NCBI GenBank assembly: GCA_036785325.1
Contig: JAXIVH010000010.1
Coordinates: 5,767,889 to 5,831,888, forward strand
Length of the DNA stretch: 64,000 bases
Origin: Urophycis tenuis
Taxonomy: Eukaryota; Chordata; Actinopteri; Gadiformes; Phycidae
Direction of reading: 5' to 3'
Shown: one piece after another, positions 39,567 to 64,000 of the stretch
Numbering within the stretch: the first letter of the stretch is position 1
Layout of the letters: every line of letters starts with the position of its first letter
Program-made: the position numbers and the translations under genes
The notes under the pieces: generated by a model
Told to the model about the DNA's origin: nothing
Databases searched by the model: none
The model's input: only the letters and a program-made list of their open reading frames with translations

Positions 39567-41809
39567 TACAGTCTTCTAATACCAAACTACATAAACATTC
39601 AGCGTTTTCTTTGGAAAATACATTATACATTATTAATTATCTCGAAATATATGAAAAGCTTTTGTCAAAGTAAAGTGAAGTCGCGTCAGGCGAATGTACC
39701 ACATGGAACCCCTCCATCAATTAATTGGCCAACATCGATCGGTTAATAGGCCTACGCCATGGAGGATCATTTAAGAGCAGTGCACACCCCTTCAACCCAG
39801 CGATGTCACATTTAGGACATTCCCTCCATTGTTGTCCTCTGTGCCGTGACGAGCCCCCCCCCACCCCCCCACCCCCCGCCCCCGAACTGCTCCATATTTG
39901 ACCCCGTGTAATTACAGAGCCTTTCCTTTGGCCCGCCATGACTGTCACTCAACCGCCTGTACTCCTTTCCTCTGGCGGTCTATAATGAGGTCTGCAGGTC
40001 CCCCCCCCTCCCCCTCTGTATGCAAAGCACCATTTCCCTTCAATCTGCTCAATGCCGTCCGTATAGCACATCAAATCCTCGCTGCGAGCGGCAGGGCTCC
40101 CTCGATCATCGTTCTGCATAGTTATTCCATCAGGGGCAAAACACGCGGCGGGGAGAGAGCGAGAGAGAGGTGATGGTGTGATGGGGGAGGGGGCGGGGGG
40201 GAGGAGAGGGAGAGGGAGTGGGAGGAGAGGGAGAGGGAGTGGGAGGGAGGAGGGGGTGGGGGGGGGGGCTAGAGTCAATGCGGGCAATGATTACAAAGAG
40301 CGTAGCCCTGATCATTGTTATCTGAGGAGTTAACGGTAATGAGTAATGGTTAGAGGGAGGATTTTAAAAAACATCCTTACTTAGCCCTCATAGCTGCCGG
40401 GGCCTGCTGTCTCACCACCAAACCAAGGGGGCTGGATTTCTTGGAACAATCTCTTTTTTTTTTCATTTCGATGATTTTCTTTTACTGATAATGTATTAAC
40501 CGGGTTAACGTGACCTTGTTGCGGCGAATAGTCTGTCGCCAGCCTATAAGAGAGGCAGACGAGAGTGATCTTCATGGAGCGTTGTGTGTCTTTTAATCAG
40601 TATTTTCCGTGTCTCATTCATTGCGTCCCCAGCGGCCTGTAATGAGGGTTATAACAACATACCAAAGGCCACTTTAGATAGGAAGTAAGGGTAAAAAAAA
40701 AAAATAGCGTGTTAATCAGGGAGACTTGAGGAATGGTTCTCTCAAACCCTTTTTTCCCCTGTTAAAGTTCCTGGCCGTTGTTGTTGATCACACGGTCGGG
40801 ATCCGCTCTCGCAAGACGCCGACCAGCATGGTTCAGCAGTTCGCGTCCTCGGGGAATGGAATAATACGGGATGATTGCCCGTGAATAAATTACACTAATA
40901 ACGTGACATCCTTCGACACTCCTTCCATCGCGGCCTACAATCAGTCGCATTGGCTGACGGATCGCGGGGAACATTTCCAATGTGGCTGATTAGTATGCTG
41001 AAATGTGATAAGGTCGTCCACTGCGCGCAACTGCCAAGACGCCTCACGCCCGAAGTCATTCAGAGCAGTCGAGGCGGCCGCGCCGTGTCCTCCTGCACTC
41101 GACAGGGGTATGCGGCGCTTTGCACGACGCGCGTACTTAAACCCGGTCAAAACATGGTAATTAAACATGCCTATGCGAACCCGGAAACTAACATCGCATG
41201 CTGTGTACGGCACGTTTTTTTTTTTTTTTTAATGATCCAATACTGAAGCAATTTCTCAAATTAATGGTGCTTACACTCTAGAATTATGCGGGACAATCTG
41301 TGAATAGGCCCTCGAGTCCCCAGAAAGTTTACTTTCATTGTTTACCATTAACTCACAGCATCCCTGAAATGGGACATGTATATATATATACAGATTGTAC
41401 ATATTGGTTTTGTAAGTCTACTAATCCTATTGACATCTAATGATAGAAACAGTTGAAATACTTGCACAATGTTTCTATAAACCCAAAATGCAATACTATA
41501 CATATTTTTTAGCTTCCATGAATAACACATTATGTAATCAGTAGCAATTGGGAAATTGGAGACCCCTATAAACCATGAAGCTGCTGGGTTTCCTCGCTGC
41601 TTGCAGACACATTCAGACATATTTTCAACGTGTATTTTCACCTTATATCCCGATTACCCAGCTCCAGCCGACATAATGTATTCCACGGCCCAAATGATCC
41701 CGTCGGGTTCTCTCCCTCTCTTTACTTGCAACTTGTTTTGCATGATTACAGCAGCAGAGTCCTTATGAGCCACGGTGACTGAAGCACCATGCTATGTGCC
41801 TTCCTTCAA

Positions 41810-41828
41810 CCCCCCCCCCCCCCCCCCC
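41810..41828. repeat. Poly-C run of 19
   Basis: 19 consecutive C. Further C or G runs of 12 or more occur near 47612, 48157, 50265 and 50777. Confidence 0.95.
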
Positions 41829-43224
41829 AAGGTGGGGGAATATTGTCAGCCTTCGGGAGGTGGTGACTGAGAGCAAGGCTCCGTAGGGCCCCTGTGGGGA
41901 CGGAGAAGAGCTCTTAGCCTAACTCGGTGGAAAACGCTCACATCCACTGGGGAGCGTTTGCACAGAGCCGGCTGCAATAAGTGTGTGTAAGGGTATCACA
42001 GGAGGAATACGCTAGGGTGACGTAGCCCTTCCTCGCTTCCTCCGTGTCCTCACTGACGCTGATCCCGCAAAAACGCAGCCACCTCTGCCACCGCCGCCAC
42101 CACCTCCACCAGCCCTGTCTCACCACCACCCCAAACGTCCCATCACTACCTCCAGTGTGTTGCTGAATGGCATGCTATTGACGTTTCAGGGCAGTTGTAC
42201 TTGGTGGTTAGAAGCCCATTTGTCACCCTGCTGCCTGCCATTCACATGCATATTTTTCCCCCCTAAGAGGACTAAATTACTAGGCTAGTCAAAGCAAAAA
42301 TGTTAAAAAGCTGGAAAAAAAAGAATAAATAATTATCTCTTTCAAGAAACAGCATAATTAGTGCATAATGTATGTAATGTTTTTATGCATTACAGCAGAC
42401 TACTAACATTAATTTCACACTACTAACATTCATTTAAGTACAATTAGTCTTGTGAGGCTCCCAGGGCCATTTCATAATAGGAATGACGTTTAAAGTACTT
42501 AAAGGCAAGTACAAAAATAACCCCATCATCAACAAGCCATTTATAACATGTTCCAAAAGAAAAGACACGAGACGTCACTGAACTGGTGGTGAAAGAGAGT
42601 GATGTAATGGATGTCATCCTTTGTATGCTCACAGTGCAAAGTACATACCGTGTGTTTGTTTTTTTTGTGATTGTATTTTATAAGTATTCATATATCGAGA
42701 TTTTTGCATGTATTTCTGGGGGTGGTGGATAGTAACCTGGCTTGCCAGGTGATTGGTTGCACATAACCATCAGGGAAGTCATCCTTGGAAAATGTTTGGA
42801 GAACGGCAGCAGGCACGTTCACAAATACTTGGTGATCAGATGAACCATGTCCATCACTGTCTCTATCACATAGATCACATGGTTCGTTACAGGACACTGA
42901 TTGGTCCGAACCACTGCGATTCCAGCTGCCTCGCAGTGAAAGGTGTACAGTGAACAATGTGCAAAGGAGTGTTGTGCTACCAGCGGCGGTTATCAACATG
43001 CAGTGGGCTACAGCCTGTATTTAACCTGCTCTCCACAGAGCAACCGATAATGACAAGAATCGGATGGCATACTGTGTTTGCTCTAACCCTGTCAATTGAA
43101 TGTGAGCTTTTTGTTCAAACTAGCTTTTTAAACATTTCAACATTACATTATAGTTGGCCAGGCGTGAACTGCTTTTAGGATCATGTGACTGATTTGGTTA
43201 CATGGTCCAAAATACAAGTTTCAA

Positions 43225-43226
<2 letters not shown>

Positions 43227-43260
<34 letters not shown>
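43227..43260. repeat. GT microsatellite
   Basis: 34 bases of GT just left of the assembly gap region. Confidence 0.97.
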
Positions 43261-43261
<1 letters not shown>

Positions 43262-43800
43262 ACTGCTGGGGTGGATGTGTATATGTGTGTCTCATGTGCA
43301 TTCTAACAATGTATCGCATTGCTATCACTTTTTATCGCTTTTTTGGACACATAACTGCAAAAGGTGTGCTCAATTACTGTAAAGCTATATGCCACTTGGC
43401 TAGTCATTGACGTCGTATACAAAAAAACATTACGCCATGCCTCGAGATGTAGAGCAAATTACACGTGAAACCTTTTTCCTTTTTACCTATACTGTAAGGT
43501 ATTCCGCATTTAAAACGTAAAGTGATCGTAAAATGGCCCTCACGTCGCCTCGTAAAACACTAAATCAAACTTTCATCGTTTACAGAAAAACTAGCATGGG
43601 ATGCTTCTCCTCTTGCCTCCTCCCGCCTCCTCGCTGCCTTCTCCGTCTTGGACTCTGGCATGCTTTATCAGTCTGCCCCCGCCGTTTCCCCCCACCACCT
43701 CCTCTGGCCCCCTCTCTCTCCGTTCTCCACAACTACTCTCTTTAATAAGGCAGTGTGAATAGCCCTGCCAAATATAACGCTGAAAGACCTGCTAGCAGTC

Positions 43801-44000
43801 NNNNNNNNNNNNNNNNNNNNNNNNNNNNNNNNNNNNNNNNNNNNNNNNNNNNNNNNNNNNNNNNNNNNNNNNNNNNNNNNNNNNNNNNNNNNNNNNNNNN
43901 NNNNNNNNNNNNNNNNNNNNNNNNNNNNNNNNNNNNNNNNNNNNNNNNNNNNNNNNNNNNNNNNNNNNNNNNNNNNNNNNNNNNNNNNNNNNNNNNNNNN
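43801..44000. other. Assembly gap (200 N)
   Basis: 200 undetermined bases. The round number suggests a placeholder, so the true length may differ. It begins 560 bp downstream of BARD1 exon 10, about where the final BARD1 exon would be expected. Sequences on both sides do not read as BRCT. Confidence 1.
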
Positions 44001-44249
44001 AACTTCTCAAAGTCACGGTTTGTACTCGGTGTGTGTATCTCAACACACATCGCCCCCCCCTACCCCCCGCCCAATAAACCGCAGACCTTGCAACTTTTCT
44101 GAAGTGAACGCAGCCGGTGGAATACAGATAGAGCGATCACAATCACACACAGCGATATTGACATCATACACATAATAACTGTGTGTCCCCCAGGCTGTTC
44201 TTTTGTCCGAAAGAATCAATGTCCATACCCATGCATAGAGTAGCACACA

Positions 44250-44290
44250 CACCTGTGTGTGTGTGTGTGCGTCTCAGACCCACCAGGTTA

Positions 44291-44338
<48 letters not shown>

Positions 44339-44359
44339 CATCTCAGACCCACCAGGTTA

Positions 44360-44407
<48 letters not shown>

Positions 44408-44428
44408 CATCTCAGACCCACCAGGTTA

Positions 44429-44465
<37 letters not shown>

Positions 44466-44483
44466 CTCAGACCCACCAGGTTA

Positions 44484-44551
<68 letters not shown>

Positions 44552-44561
44552 TCAGACCCAC

Positions 44562-44571
<10 letters not shown>
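44250..44571. repeat. Compound minisatellite carrying five copies of the BARD1 exon 10 splice-donor junction
   Basis: A 22-bp block occurs five times at 44272-44293, 44341-44362, 44410-44431, 44465-44486 and 44550-44571, separated by GT arrays. The last copy is the real 3' end of exon 10. On the coding strand each copy holds the last 10 exonic bases, the GTGGGT donor and further intronic bases. Spacings are 69, 69, 55 and 85 bp. The copies appear identical, which suggests recent expansion or gene conversion. Confidence 0.95.
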
Positions 44572-63603
<19,032 letters not shown>

Positions 63604-64000
63604 CTGTGAGAGAGAAAGAAAAAAAAAAAAGGCATCAAAACACAATTGGTTTTAATAATACCCTCAGGGTATTTAGGATTAATTAAAGTCTACAGCCAAA
63701 CAAGTCATTGACAACAAGACACCCAGACAACTGCATTAGAAAATTGTGACCAACTAGTTGAACTGCATTTCTGAAAGCCCTTCAGGAAATGCTTATTATA
63801 ATAGCCACCAAGGACACATACTGTGTAGGAAATAGGGTTAGAGAATGCAGGCTGTCCTCACAAATGTATTTGGTGGCATGGCGATTTTCACATCAAACAT
63901 GAAATGGTACGACTTGATTGTTTAGAGCTGTCCTGGCTTTTTTGTTACTTTTGCACAACCTCCTCAATGTATTGGGAAACAATGTTTATCCTTTCCGTTT
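63604..64000 (-). other. BARD1 intron 2, partial
   Basis: 397 bases to the edge. I looked for exon 2 (first RING ligands) on the minus strand and did not find it. Confidence 0.8.

Larger units (their letters stand above)
37421..43800. other. No gene seen; several unique GC-balanced islands
   Basis: Apart from the CpG island and homopolymers listed, 39720-40180 and 40260-41210 are repeat-poor, with many ATTA/TAAT cores and CpGs, as in conserved developmental enhancers. 42690-43000 has a 103-codon minus-strand open frame with no recognised family. BARD1 exon 11 was looked for here and not found. Confidence 0.45.

Noticed and set aside
42688..42999. 103-codon minus-strand open frame
   Set aside because: No recognisable family, no splice context, and no similarity to BARD1 exon 11; probably chance.
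43742..44102. Open frames crossing the N gap
   Set aside because: Their length is an artefact of undetermined bases.

Overview
The window looks like a teleost fish chromosome, probably a percomorph. It carries fish-type tRNA-derived SINEs, an L2-clade LINE, hAT-family DNA transposons and very dense CA/GT and GA/CT microsatellites, and its one recognisable gene is split into vertebrate-style exons. There is no operon structure, CRISPR array or other prokaryotic feature.

The only protein-coding gene I can support is BARD1, the RING partner of BRCA1, on the minus strand between about 63.6 and 44.6 kb. Eight exons (human exons 3 to 10) can be placed to the base from splice sites, reading phase and protein similarity. 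Exons 3, 5, 6, 8, 9 and 10 have the lengths I know for the human exons (149, 81, 173, 133, 93 and 98 bp). Together they encode the second half of the RING finger, the long linker, the ankyrin repeats and most of the first BRCT repeat. Exons 1-2 lie beyond the right edge. The last exon (rest of the BRCT pair) was not found; a 200-N assembly gap at 43801-44000 lies where it might be. Histone-contacting ankyrin residues are conserved, but the BRCT phosphate-pocket lysine is a serine.

The BARD1 introns are packed with simple repeats, several of them touching splice sites. The most unusual is next to exon 10: the last 10 exonic bases plus the splice donor have been copied four more times into a GT microsatellite, giving five identical donor-like junctions. 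Intron 9 (7.1 kb) also holds a 1390-bp hAT element with a perfect 8-bp target duplication and a shorter hAT-like MITE.

From 1 to about 43.8 kb no exon of any gene is convincing. This AT-richer stretch is intergenic, or the intron of an unseen gene. It holds SINEs, a decayed L2 LINE (24.5-26.7 kb), a diverged 1.27-kb inverted repeat (27.8-29.1 kb), a possible solo LTR (12.8-13.9 kb), a hAT transposase relic (32 kb), a MITE (36.1-36.6 kb), a SINE with an 11-bp target duplication (37.0-37.4 kb), and a CpG-rich island with a CCAAT box and a DR1-like motif (38.4-38.9 kb). Several unique islands could be conserved regulatory elements. I found no new gene system; the splice-donor minisatellite and the repeat-saturated BARD1 introns are the best leads.
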